Assembly (NCBI GenBank): GCA_036477795.1
Contig: JAZGDL010000418.1
Span: forward strand, 1 to 17,138
Length of the DNA: 17,138 bases
Direction: 5' to 3'
Source: JAZGDL01 sp036477795
GTDB taxonomy: Bacteria > Planctomycetota > Phycisphaerae > UBA1845
Shown: positions 5,867-16,700 of the stretch, piece after piece
Layout of the letters: the number at the start of each line of letters is the position of its first letter
Position numbering within the stretch: position 1 is the stretch's first letter
Translations under genes and position numbers: made by a program
The notes under the pieces: generated by a model
What the model saw: only the letters and a program-made list of their open reading frames with translations
Told to the model about the DNA's origin: nothing
Databases searched by the model: none

Positions 5867-6514
5867 TCAGTCCTTCTTGTACTTGACACTACAGCCGAAA
5901 GGCTTGGTCTTGCTGACTTCCACAGTCGAGCCGTTCAAAAGCGCGGTGACGGCTTCGGCCACGTAGTTGCGCGGGTTTTCGGCACCTCCGTACCGATCGT
6001 CATCCAGGGAGCCGGCGTATGCCAGAATCCCCTTCTGATCGATAACGAACATGTGCGGCGTGGTCTTGGCGCCGTACCTGCGGCCGACTTTACCCGAAGC
6101 ATCCAGAAGATACGGGTAGTCGATCTTCTGCGCCTCGTAGTATTTCTGGATGTCCGTTTTCTTTTCCCGGCAGAAGTGGCTGGAATCGATGGCCAGCCAG
6201 ACCACGTCCATGTTTCGGCCGGCACCGGCTTCGGGCGCTTTTTCCTTGAGCGACGCCAGGGTGCTTTGCATGGACTTCTGCTTGACCACGTAACGCTGCA
6301 CCACCGGGCACTGGTGATTGGTCCATTCCAGCACCACGATCTTGCCTTTGTAGTCTGAAAGCTTGATCTCCCCGCCCTGGAGCGTCGTCAACACGAAGCC
6401 GGGCGCCTTTTCACCGATTTCCGCGGCCTTGCGACTGTCGCCCGTACGGGCCGCCGCCTGGGATGCGATCACTCCCACGATGGCCGCACACATCAACAAG
6501 TTCATCTTGAACAT
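5867..6514 (-). CDS. Exported thioredoxin-like (AhpC/TSA-redoxin) protein
   Basis: The protein is 215 residues. A signal peptide is likely: MFKMNLLMCAAIVGVIASQAAA, with an Ala-x-Ala-type cleavage region near residues 20-22. The redoxin fold follows: PGFVLTTLQGGEIKLSDYKGK (38-58), VLEWTNHQCPVVQRY (61-75), a DVVWLAIDSS strand (103-112) and the cis-Pro motif TTPHMFVID (151-159). The usual CxxC site is reduced to one cysteine, Cys69, in N-H-Q-C-P. Cys208 lies in a C-terminal FGCSVKY motif and could be a partner, and Cys115 is a third. The natural substrate is unknown. The start at 6514 is chosen because GGAG (6523-6526) sits eight bases upstream and the signal peptide begins there; the frame opens earlier, at 6628, without a ribosome binding site. 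Confidence 0.8.
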   Translation of the reverse strand: MFKMNLLMCAAIVGVIASQAAARTGDSRKAAEIGEKAPGFVLTTLQGGEIKLSDYKGKIVVLEWTNHQCPVVQRYVVKQKSMQSTLASLKEKAPEAGAGRNMDVVWLAIDSSHFCREKKTDIQKYYEAQKIDYPYLLDASGKVGRRYGAKTTPHMFVIDQKGILAYAGSLDDDRYGGAENPRNYVAEAVTALLNGSTVEVSKTKPFGCSVKYKKD

Positions 6515-6607
6515 TTTGAACACTCCTCTATTGTCGCCGGAAGCCGCACCCACAAGGGGCGACGCCGCAGCGATTGCTCCAGCCCTGACGCACTCGAAAC
6601 GGCACGC

Positions 6608-6636
6608 TAGTGCTCTGTCACGCCTCAAATGACGGG
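6608..6636 (+). repeat. TAGTnCTCTGTC repeat, copy 2
   Basis: It begins TAGTGCTCTGTCACG and shares 22 of 29 bases with 3652-3680. It lies in the 245-base gap between the dnaK stop and the redoxin start, so both copies are intergenic. The rest of the gap (6515-6759) holds only a short GGAGCGCTCC palindrome (6678-6687). Confidence 0.6.
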
Positions 6637-6759
6637 TTACATCGCCCAGCGCGGCACGTTTAGCGGCGACCCGCAGGGGAGCGCTCCGTTCCTGCTACCC
6701 CTCAAGCAACGCCTGACGCAGCGCTAGGATGTTTTTTCGATCAACAACCCCCGAGAACC

Positions 6760-8694
<1,935 letters not shown>

Positions 8695-8792
8695 AGCTGG
8701 TTCTCCTACAGCACAGTCCGGGCGCACACAGTTCGCACGCTCCACCGGCAATCACCGATGCAACTAAGATGCCGCAACCCCGCCGTTGTCCA

Positions 8793-8829
8793 CTATTTCC
8801 ATAACTTATTTCTACAAAATAGGTTACAA
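8793..8829 (-). promoter_or_regulatory. AT-rich block upstream of dnaK, possible promoter
   Basis: An AT-rich patch stands out in GC-rich surroundings about 100 bases upstream of the dnaK start. On the minus strand, TTGTAA (8824-8829) is followed after 17 bases by AGTTAT (8801-8806), a weak sigma70-like pair. The inverted repeat CTATTT (8793-8798) and AAATAG (8817-8822) brackets the block and could be an operator. No match to the heat-shock sigma32 consensus was recognised. Confidence 0.3.
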
Positions 8830-9046
8830 TAACAGCGGAGGATACTTGATATACCTCTCCTGCCATCTTGGCAGCTTGCCTACCTGCGGAATTGGCACGA
8901 GAACGATTATCCTGGATTATTCGTACTCCAGAGATCGCAGAGCATTATTAAGAAGTTACGGCCGAGGTCTCGCCGGTATCATTCCGTCAGTGTGTCTGTT
9001 TCGGCCGCGCCGGGATTCCGCGCCGACTCCCCGGACTTCCCATCTA

Positions 9047-9083
9047 CTCCGTCTCTGCGGGCTCTGCGGGCTCCGCGGTGAAC
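9047..9083 (+). repeat. 9-bp tandem repeat, three units
   Basis: Units CTCTGCGGG (9053-9061), CTCTGCGGG (9062-9070) and CTCCGCGGT (9071-9079) lie head to tail, led by CTCCGT and followed by GAAC. The segment is intergenic, about 75 bases before the ACT gene, in no recognised frame. Confidence 0.7.
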
Positions 9084-9142
9084 AATCCGCGTTATGCACC
9101 GAATTCCGCCGGATTCTTGTATCGCTGGACGGACACAGCACG

Positions 9143-9148
9143 TAGACT
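9143..9148 (+). promoter_or_regulatory. Candidate -10 for a leaderless ACT transcript
   Basis: TAGACT ends six bases before the ATG at 9155, so transcription would start at or next to the A of the start codon. The same nine bases GTAGACTGC occur at the well-supported promoter at 10741-10749. The nearest -35-like box, TTGTAT (9117-9122), is 20 bases away, which is too far for a standard promoter. Confidence 0.35.
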
Positions 9149-9154
9149 GCCGAA

Positions 9155-9637
9155 ATGTCCATCGAACCGTTCGAAACCGCCGAGGCGGAGGATTTCCCCG
9201 CCGTCGTCCAGCTTTCCGTCTTTATTGATGAACGGGTCGGCCAGCTTCTGCGCCTGACCAGGATCTTTGACGATACCGACATCCGCATTTGGGGGCTGAT
9301 GGTGGTCAATTCCGTGGATTGCGCCATCGTGCGGATGGTGGTGGACGACCCCGTCGAAGCCGGTCGGGTGCTCACCGATAACAGATTCCCCTACAAAGAG
9401 ACTGAAATCCTTGTGGTACGGCTCCGCCACGGCAAGCGGGCCCTTCTTTCACTCTGGTCTGCGATGCTCGGGGCGGAGATAAACGTTCACTACACCTATG
9501 CGCTTTTGGGCCATTCCCACGGCCAACCGACCATCGCGATTCAAGCCGACAACATCTCGATGGCTTGTGAAGCGTTGCAAGACCGCAGATTCGAGGTTCT
9601 CGGCGAGTCCGATCTGCGAAGCGAGCGACACGGCTAG
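9155..9637 (+). CDS. Tandem ACT-domain protein
   Basis: The protein is 160 residues with two ACT-like small-molecule-binding folds. The first, about 19-88, has QLSVFIDERVGQLLRLTRIF and ends ETEILVVRL. The second, about 95-150, has SLWSAMLGAEINVHYTYAL and TIAIQADNISMACEAL. No catalytic domain is attached. Known stand-alone tandem ACT proteins sense amino acids or act as regulatory subunits, for example of acetolactate synthase, but no partner gene lies nearby and the ligand is unknown. No Shine-Dalgarno sequence precedes the ATG; a -10-like TAGACT ends six bases upstream, so the mRNA may be leaderless. The gene ends 133 bases before the yugP-like gene. Confidence 0.8.
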   Translation: MSIEPFETAEAEDFPAVVQLSVFIDERVGQLLRLTRIFDDTDIRIWGLMVVNSVDCAIVRMVVDDPVEAGRVLTDNRFPYKETEILVVRLRHGKRALLSLWSAMLGAEINVHYTYALLGHSHGQPTIAIQADNISMACEALQDRRFEVLGESDLRSERHG

Positions 9638-9641
9638 GGAC

Positions 9642-9677
9642 GTTGAAGGTTGAAAGGTTGAAGGTTGAAGGCTGAAG
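9642..9677 (+). repeat. Heptamer tandem repeat GTTGAAG
   Basis: Five near-identical units lie head to tail: GTTGAAG (9642-9648), GTTGAAAG (9649-9656), GTTGAAG (9657-9663), GTTGAAG (9664-9670) and GCTGAAG (9671-9677). They start five bases after the ACT stop codon. One unit carries an extra A, so the tract would not keep a reading frame. A slippage-prone simple repeat is the plainest reading. Confidence 0.85.
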
Positions 9678-9758
9678 ATCGGACCTTAGCTTGATATGAA
9701 CGGTTGGATATTCGAAAGTACATTACGGTTCCTTTCCGGGAACGTCGGGCTCTGATCG

Positions 9759-9765
9759 AAGGAGG
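9759..9765 (+). promoter_or_regulatory. Strong ribosome binding site of the zinc protease gene
   Basis: AAGGAGG, a full anti-16S match, lies five bases before the ATG at 9771. It is among the strongest ribosome binding sites in the window and decides the start over the in-frame ATG two codons later. Confidence 0.8.
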
Positions 9766-9770
9766 TTGTC

Positions 9771-10469
9771 ATGTTCATGTTGTTCGACCCGGTCTACTTA
9801 CTTTTTCTGCTTCCGGGCATCGCCCTGGCGGGTTGGGCGTCGATCTCCGTAAAAAGCGCCATCTCCAAGGCGTCGAAAATCCGTCCCAGCAGCGGCATGA
9901 GCGGCGCCGAGGCCGCTGCACGAATCCTGCAGGGCGCTGGTTTGCACCACGTCGGGATCGAGCAGGCTCAAGGGTTCCTCGGCGATCATTATGATCCCCG
10001 CCACAAGGTGCTCCGCCTTACCCCGGCGATCTATCAGGGCCGGACCTTGGCCGCCGTTGGGATCGCCGCCCATGAAGCGGGCCACGCTCTTCAGGACGCC
10101 CAGGCCTACGCGCCGTTGGCACTGCGCAACGGACTGGTGCCGATGGCCTCGGTGGGCAGCAGCCTGTCGTGGTTTCTCTTGATAGCCGGTTTCGTTATGC
10201 ACAGCACCGGTTTGATGCTGGGCGGCATCCTTCTCTTTTCAGTCGTGGTGCTGTTTCAGATTATCAACTTGCCGGTGGAGTTCAACGCCAGCACCCGTGC
10301 CCGCGAGGTGCTGGTAGACCACGGCATCGTAATGCGCAACGAGTTGGCCCCGGTGAGCAAGGTGCTCAACGCCGCAGCCATGACCTACGTGGCTGCGACC
10401 ATCACAGCCATTTTGCAACTGCTGTACTTCCTCTATCGTTCCGGCCTACTCGGCGGAAGCCGGAATTAA
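9771..10469 (+). CDS. YugP-type membrane zinc metalloprotease
   Basis: The protein is 232 residues and belongs to the family of B. subtilis YugP (COG2738, neutral zinc metallopeptidase). The zinc motif HEAGH is at 101-105, and the family signature NLPVEFNASTRA at 166-177 probably gives the third ligand region. Hydrophobic segments at about 4-25, 131-148, 150-168 and 204-222 place it in the cytoplasmic membrane. The substrate is unknown for the family. The start is well fixed by AAGGAGG. No partner gene overlaps it. The next gene begins 310 bases downstream and has its own promoter, so it is probably transcribed alone or with the ACT gene. Confidence 0.88.
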   Translation: MFMLFDPVYLLFLLPGIALAGWASISVKSAISKASKIRPSSGMSGAEAAARILQGAGLHHVGIEQAQGFLGDHYDPRHKVLRLTPAIYQGRTLAAVGIAAHEAGHALQDAQAYAPLALRNGLVPMASVGSSLSWFLLIAGFVMHSTGLMLGGILLFSVVVLFQIINLPVEFNASTRAREVLVDHGIVMRNELAPVSKVLNAAAMTYVAATITAILQLLYFLYRSGLLGGSRN

Positions 10470-10510
10470 GCCAACAGCGCAAGGTCACGCTGGACCCTTT
10501 ACTTATTCGA

Positions 10511-10539
10511 ACGCTGGACCGAGAATCCCTTCTCGGTCC
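10511..10539. repeat. Hairpin repeat, CGAGAATCC family, copy 3
   Basis: The exact reverse complement of 535-563. Positions 10516-10539 form the hairpin, with arms GGACCGAGAA and TTCTCGGTCC and the loop TCCC. Its flank ACGCTGGACC also occurs as a direct repeat at 10487-10496. Confidence 0.85.
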
Positions 10540-10564
10540 CCCTACTGGCCCGGATAGGTCGTAG

Positions 10565-10605
10565 GGCAGGCGGTTGTTCCGATTCCATCGGAACGTTCGC
10601 CTGCC
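10565..10605. repeat. Hairpin with 19-base arms
   Basis: Arms at 10565-10583 and 10587-10605 pair as 8 bp (GGCAGGCG), a 3-base bulge, then 8 bp (GTTCCGAT), around the loop TCC. It follows the repeat at 10511-10539 within the yugP-like to protease gap. It could end the yugP transcript, but no T-run follows. Confidence 0.65.
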
Positions 10606-10718
10606 TTCATACTCCCAAACGAGCCTGCGAAAATGCCAGGTTCCGAAAACGTCGCCAAACCCCACCGGTAGAGGCCTTCAGCGTGCAACCTGCAGAATCG
10701 CTTCCGCCGGGAAACTCG

Positions 10719-10747
10719 TTGAAAAAAAGGGCCGGTTGGTGTAGACT
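10719..10747 (+). promoter_or_regulatory. Sigma70-type promoter of the giant protease gene
   Basis: TTGAAA (10719-10724, five of six to TTGACA) and TAGACT (10742-10747, four of six to TATAAT) are separated by 17 bases. Transcription would start near 10754 and leave a leader of about 26 bases containing the ribosome binding site. This is the best two-box promoter in the window. Confidence 0.65.
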
Positions 10748-10767
10748 GCGGGGGGTAGCCACTATAC

Positions 10768-10772
10768 GGAGG
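10768..10772 (+). promoter_or_regulatory. Ribosome binding site that decides a GTG start
   Basis: GGAGG lies seven bases before the GTG at 10780. It supports GTG as the true start and places the signal peptide at the very N terminus. Confidence 0.7.
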
Positions 10773-10779
10773 ATTCGTC

Positions 10780-13700
10780 GTGAAGCACTTCACCGGTAAA
10801 GAGGCAGTTCCTTTGAAGCGCCGGTGGGCTCCGGTCATCCTGAGCCTGACGCTGGTTCTCGCCGCGTCGCAAGGCAGGGGCGAGGACCGCAAGTTCGTTG
10901 TGATGCTGGCCGTCCCGAGCAAGTCCACCGCGGATCCTCCGGTAATTCCACCTCTTCCCAACCCCTTCGACGTTTTCGATCAGTACTTCGACTGGTTCGA
11001 CCCGGCCATAGATTCGTTCGCCGAGTACTGGCGTGAGATATCCTATGGGAACGTCAACATCACCGGAGACGTGTTCGGCTGGGTCGAGCTTCCCTGGCCT
11101 GCCCTGCCCGTCGGCGATTTCGCCATCCCCGGCGGCGCCCAGGAAATCGTGGGGCTATCCATCCCATTTATGGACCTGAACGACAACGACCTGCACGATC
11201 GCTTCCAGGGCGAGAGGTTCATCGAGCCAGAGGTACAGATGTTCTTCATCGACAGGAACGGTGATTTGCCAGGTACCGGGGGGCTTCCCCCAGGCCAGGA
11301 CGTGCGGCCCTCCGGCCTGATCGACGGTGTCTGGACGCCGGGCGAGCGGTTCCTCGATCTCAATGCCAACGGCCGCTACGACGCCCTGCTGGAACCTGCA
11401 ACGGACGGATTCGACCAACCCGACCCCATCACGGGCTGTACCTTCGACGGAGTCATCGATGACACCGAGTTCTGCGACCGGGACAACGATGGAGCGTGGG
11501 ACTTCCCGGAACCCTTCGAGGACTTCCTGGTCATCTACGATCCCACCGCCGCTCTCCCGGAGAACCAGTGGATCAAGTTGGACCCTAGCTTAAGAAACGC
11601 CGACGGGGAGAACCGCGCTTGGGCGGAGGCGTACATAAGGCGCAACTATCCCGGCGATGCCGACGCCTTGATCGCACGATGCGGCAATGACAAATACGAC
11701 GGTCCCGACATGTGGATCGAGCAGGGCAACGCCAAGCTGCAACGGCAGCCGTTCCCGGACATGAATGTGCAGCGGCTCACGACGCTCGCCCCGCGCTGGG
11801 ACTACACGGCCTGGTGGGAAGCGTACTGGGTAGACGCGCACGCCGCGGCGGGCGTGTCAGCTCCCCTTCCGCCGCCCCCGCCCCCGGACTGGCCTTCGGA
11901 CGGGGGAATCCCCAATCTCCAGCCCTTTGATCCAGCGAACCCCGCCGTCGCCGATGACCCCGCCGCTCGTGCCCGAGGCTTCAACCCCAACCGGGGCGGT
12001 ACGTCGGCCCGCTTGGAGCCCCCTCCCTTCGGCCCTGAGTGCATTCCCGACCCGGATGCCGAGCCGCCCTGCGACTTCCCTCTTCAGCTCGATCCGCAGG
12101 ACTTCGGAGACGGCTCGGTCGACGTCACAAGCTCGGGCGTGGGGAGTGGAACCAGTGTATTTCCCGACGCCGCAGACACGAACAACGACAACGTGCCGGA
12201 CTGCTACGATGGACCGGCGGAGTTTCAGGACCTTCCCTCGTCCATCTACCACGCCCGCAGCACGTCCGGATTTGACCATTTGATCACCGGCGACTGGTAC
12301 GGCGGCGACGGGCGTCTCGGTGAGGTCACCTCGACCCGCAATAACGATCCCTGGGGAGAAGACTTTGGTGACGGGAATCCGAATACGCCTCCCTTCCCTG
12401 ACACTCTAATCCCTGCGGCCGGGCCGCTGGCTTATAACATTCACGGCACCAGCGGCTTCGACGGCGGGAACCTCCTCACACTGGAGTACCTGACCTGGGC
12501 CAAAGACGGGGCTGATACTTTCGACGGGGGCACGTCGACGCCGGACATTCTCAAACGCGATTTCAATCTGGACGGGCTGCTTGATTTAGGAGAGGTGCGC
12601 GCCGCGGGGACCGAAAACTACGCCTACGACAGCGATACGTCAGGCCCGAGCGATGGCGGGCCTTCCGAGGCATACCCCTTCAATCGTCGGCGGCTGACAG
12701 AGGACACGGTTGAGGCCTTGGATTTCTTCCACGACTGGGACGAGGTGGTCATGCCCTACGACTTCATCGTCGACACCAACCTTGACGGTATCCCCGACAC
12801 GAATGTGACCCTCAACTTTGTCTTCTCGACTGTCCTCCTTGCCGAGGGACTCTGGCCCGACGGTCTGGCGGCCGGTGGCCGGGACCTGTTCCAGCTTCCC
12901 GCTCCGGCGATGAACCTGCCGATTCAGATCCAGGAGAGGCCGGGGGCCCCGTTATCTCCCATCTTCTTTTCTGACTTCGCCACCGCCATCGGCTCAACCG
13001 GCGAGGTGGGCGGAGCGCTGCCTGGTCAGGAGAGCTTTCAAAAGGAGCTGATGGCTCACGAATTCCTGCACGTATGGGAGGGCTACCCCGATCTGTACGA
13101 CTACGACCAATACCTCCCGGGTGCGATCGTCAATTGCCCGGTAGGCCGGTGGGACATCATGGCCGCCGGAGGATTAGTGCACCCCTCACCCATCCTAAAA
13201 GCGCTGTCAAGAGGCTGCGGGTTCATCAACACAGCGTTGGCCGTCTGCCTTGAGGCCCACGAACCCTGGATCGAAACCACCGACCTGGGAACCTTGTTGC
13301 GGCCATGCGTCCAAACCGAGATTGTCCTGACCGACTACGCGTTTGATCCGGCGAACGCCGTCTACTTCTTTGCCAATCCCAACCACTCGGGTGAGCGGTT
13401 TTACTTCTGGCGTGTGACCGATAGCGTACCGGCCGATCCGCAACAGATTAACTTCTCCCGCCATCTCCCCGGCCAGGGGACGTTGATCATGCACACGGAC
13501 GCGGGCAATAACCTCGAGGCGATACCGGCACAGAGCCAGCTCGGGACGCATTTCACCTTCAACATCGTCCAGGCCGACGGGCTCCAGGAACTGGAGAACT
13601 GCGACGACGTCGGTGATGACGGGGATCCATTCCCCGGGATGTCCGGCAACTTTGAACTGCAAGGCGAATGGAACGAGATCACCGACCCCAACTCGCGCTG

Positions 13701-16700
13701 GTGGGGCCAGATCCGCAGCGGCCTTTCGATCACCAACATCGTGGAAGAGGAGACCCACTCGATTGTCACGTTCTTGTGGGAACCGCGCGTGGTGCCCGAA
13801 CTTCGATTCATCAATCCACCGGGCGGTTCGGTGGTCAACGGGAACTACGTCCTCGCTTACGAGGCGTTCGACTTCTGGGGCGGGACGGCGATAGAGTTCC
13901 ACTTTGACACCGACAACATCGGCTGGGACGACAATCTGCTGGTGACCGTCGATAAGTTACCGGGCCTCATTCAGTCGACCTATCACCTGCCTCTGACCGA
14001 CCTGCCGGGCGACGGCACCTACTTCTTCTACGCCCGGTTGGTCCCCGGCCCGGGGCAGGACGGCAACACCGATCAGTCGTACTCGGAACCGCTTGCGGCG
14101 CTCACCAACCGGGGTCGCGGCAGCGTGAATGTCGGCATCGTCGATATTGAGGAATCGAAGCTTGAGAACTGGACCTTGACGTGCGTGGACGACACGGTGC
14201 CCGGTGAGGAGCTCTGGGAGGTCAAGGGATCGTTGTCCGGTGTGCAGGAGGCCCCGGCGACGACAGGCGTGACCTACCTCACCGGCGGTCGTGAAGTGGA
14301 CTTCCTGATCGTGTGGAACGGACTCATCCCGGGGAATCCGGACGTAACCGTCTCAAACGCTGACGGTGCGTTCATGTTGAGCGACCCGGAGGCCGAATTC
14401 AACGCGACCGATTTCAAGCCGGGCGACATGGTGCGCATCATTACGGCGGGGATGGGCGACGTGAACTTCGGTTTCCACATCATCGTCTCGGTTGCGGATG
14501 AGCACACGCTGATGCTGGCATCGGATCCCGGCAACGGCGATTCGGTGAGTTACCGCGTCCACAGCTTCACCGACGGGGCGGCAGGCGGCGATCCTGACCG
14601 TTTCTCGTTCATCACCACGGGCAAGACACCCTATAGCGCTGCGGTACACTTCCTCCATGGGAAGATGGTGCCCTTCGCGGTCATCTCGGTGAGTTACCCC
14701 GATGACCCGGCCAACCCGCAACGTCACGCGCCGCTTCTGGTCAGCTTCGATGCCAGCGAGTCGTTGGACGAGAACTCCCTGCCCAACGCGGCGTTGATAT
14801 ACAAGTGGGATTTCGGGGACGGTTGCGGCACCAGCGACAGTTGCGACCCCGACCCCGACCCCGACTGTGACTGTGTCGAGCATGCGCCCATCGTCCAGCA
14901 CACCTACACCTCACCGTATCCCTCAGGCGTTACGGCGACCTTGACGCTGGAGAACCCCGATACCGGGGCGACCGCGATGGCCACCGCGGTCATCGTCGTC
15001 AATTGTGACCCGATCCAAGACAACGACGGTGACGGTGTCTCTGACTGCGACGACAGTTGCCCCACGGTCTTTAATCCGGCGAATGAGACGCTGTTCGACT
15101 GCAACGGGGATGAAGACACCAACGATCCGGGCGAAGCGATCGGCGAGCAGTGCGACCGCGACGACGACGGCGTGGGCGACGCTTGCGATAACTGTCCGGA
15201 CGTTCACAACCCCGGTCAGGAGAATACCGACAACGACGATGGGGGTGACGCCTGCGACCCTTGTGTCGGCCACTGCGTCATCCTGCATGTTGACGTTAAC
15301 GCGCCCGGAGAGGTACAGGACGGCTTCACCTGGCCCACTGCCTTCCTCGACCTCCAGGATGCGCTCGACGCCGGAACGAACGATGACATCGAGGAAATCT
15401 GGGTCGCCCGGGGAACCTATACACCCGCACCGCCGGGTGAGGCCCGGACCGCGACCTTCCCATTGCTCAACGGCGTGCAGATCTACGGCGGATTCGACGG
15501 CACCGAGACCGAACGCGGCGACCGGGACCCCGGCGCGAATCCCACCATCCTCAGCGGCGACCTGAACGGCGACGACGAAGCCGTTTCCTGTACGGAAGAT
15601 TCCCCGGATTGCGACTCGTTCGGCGAGCACTGTATCGACGGTTTCTGTATTATCAAGCGGAACAACGGCGAAAACGTTTACCACGTCGTGACCGTCTCCG
15701 CCGCCATCGATGAAACGGCCGTGCTTGACGGGTTCGTTATTCGCGCCGGCAACGCCGACGGCATTGACCCGTCTAACCGCGGCGGCGGGATGTTCATCGA
15801 CGGTGGTGCCCCCACGCTGGTCGACTGCACCTTCACCGAAAACTACGCAGACAACGGCGGCGGACTGGTCTGCTCCCAGGGCGCCGACGCCATACTCATC
15901 GACTGCTCGTTCGACGGCAACCGGGGAGATCTGAACGGCGCCATGCTCAACATCGCCAGCAGCCCCAAGCTCACCAACTGCAAGTTCTCCGGCAACGCTA
16001 GTGTAAACGGCGCCGGCGCAATCGCCAATAAGAGCAACAGCAACCCCACCCTGGTCCAATGCGTCTTCATCCAAAACACCGGCCTCAGGGGCGGCGGCAT
16101 GTGGAACAGCATCAGCAGCTCAACCCTCAAAAACTGTACCTTCTACGGCAACTTGGCCACCAACCTCGCGGGAGGCATCTACCATTTCGGCAGTGGTAAG
16201 GTCACTCTCGCAAATTGCATCCTGTGGAACAACAGCGACCCCAACGGAACCGTCGAGTCTGCGCAGATCCGTTTCGGCGGCGGGGCGACAGCCAACGTCG
16301 ATTACACCTGCATCCAGGGTCTGACCGGCGCCCTGGGCGGCGACGGCAACATCGGCGACGACCCGTCGTTCGTGGACCCTGACGGGCCGGACGACATTCC
16401 GGGTACGCAAGATGATAACCTCCGGCTTTTACCGGGGTCTCCTTGCATCGATGCCGGCGACAACACAGCCGTTCCGCCCGACACCGCCGACCTCGACGGT
16501 GACGGCGACACCAGCGAGCGTACGCCGCTTGATCTCGACTTGACCCCAAGGTTCGTGGATACTCCGCCACCTGGGGGCTCGGGTGTCCCTGATCCGCCTG
16601 GCTACCCGGATATCGTGGACATGGGGCCATACGAGTTCTTGGCCGGCGACTTCAATGGCGACGGTGTTGTGGACCTGTTGGACTTCGACCTGTTCCAGCA

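Larger units (their letters stand above)
8830..9154. other. Gene-free stretch between divergent dnaK and ACT genes
   Basis: No gene is seen. The stretch contains a small hairpin, CTGCCA-TCT-TGGCAG (8860-8874), the three-unit 9-bp repeat at 9047-9083, and a candidate -10 for the ACT gene at 9143-9148. The section around 8905-8960 is relatively AT-rich but has no recognised motif. Confidence 0.5.

Noticed and set aside
8695..8790. CIRCE (HrcA) element upstream of dnaK
   Set aside because: No TTAGCACTC-N9-GAGTGCTAA or close variant was found on either strand.
14923..16074. Minus-strand frame (383 codons) opposite the giant protease gene
   Set aside because: Antisense of clear TSP3 and beta-helix coding sequence, with repetitive Val/Ala/Gly-rich translation and no ribosome binding site of note.
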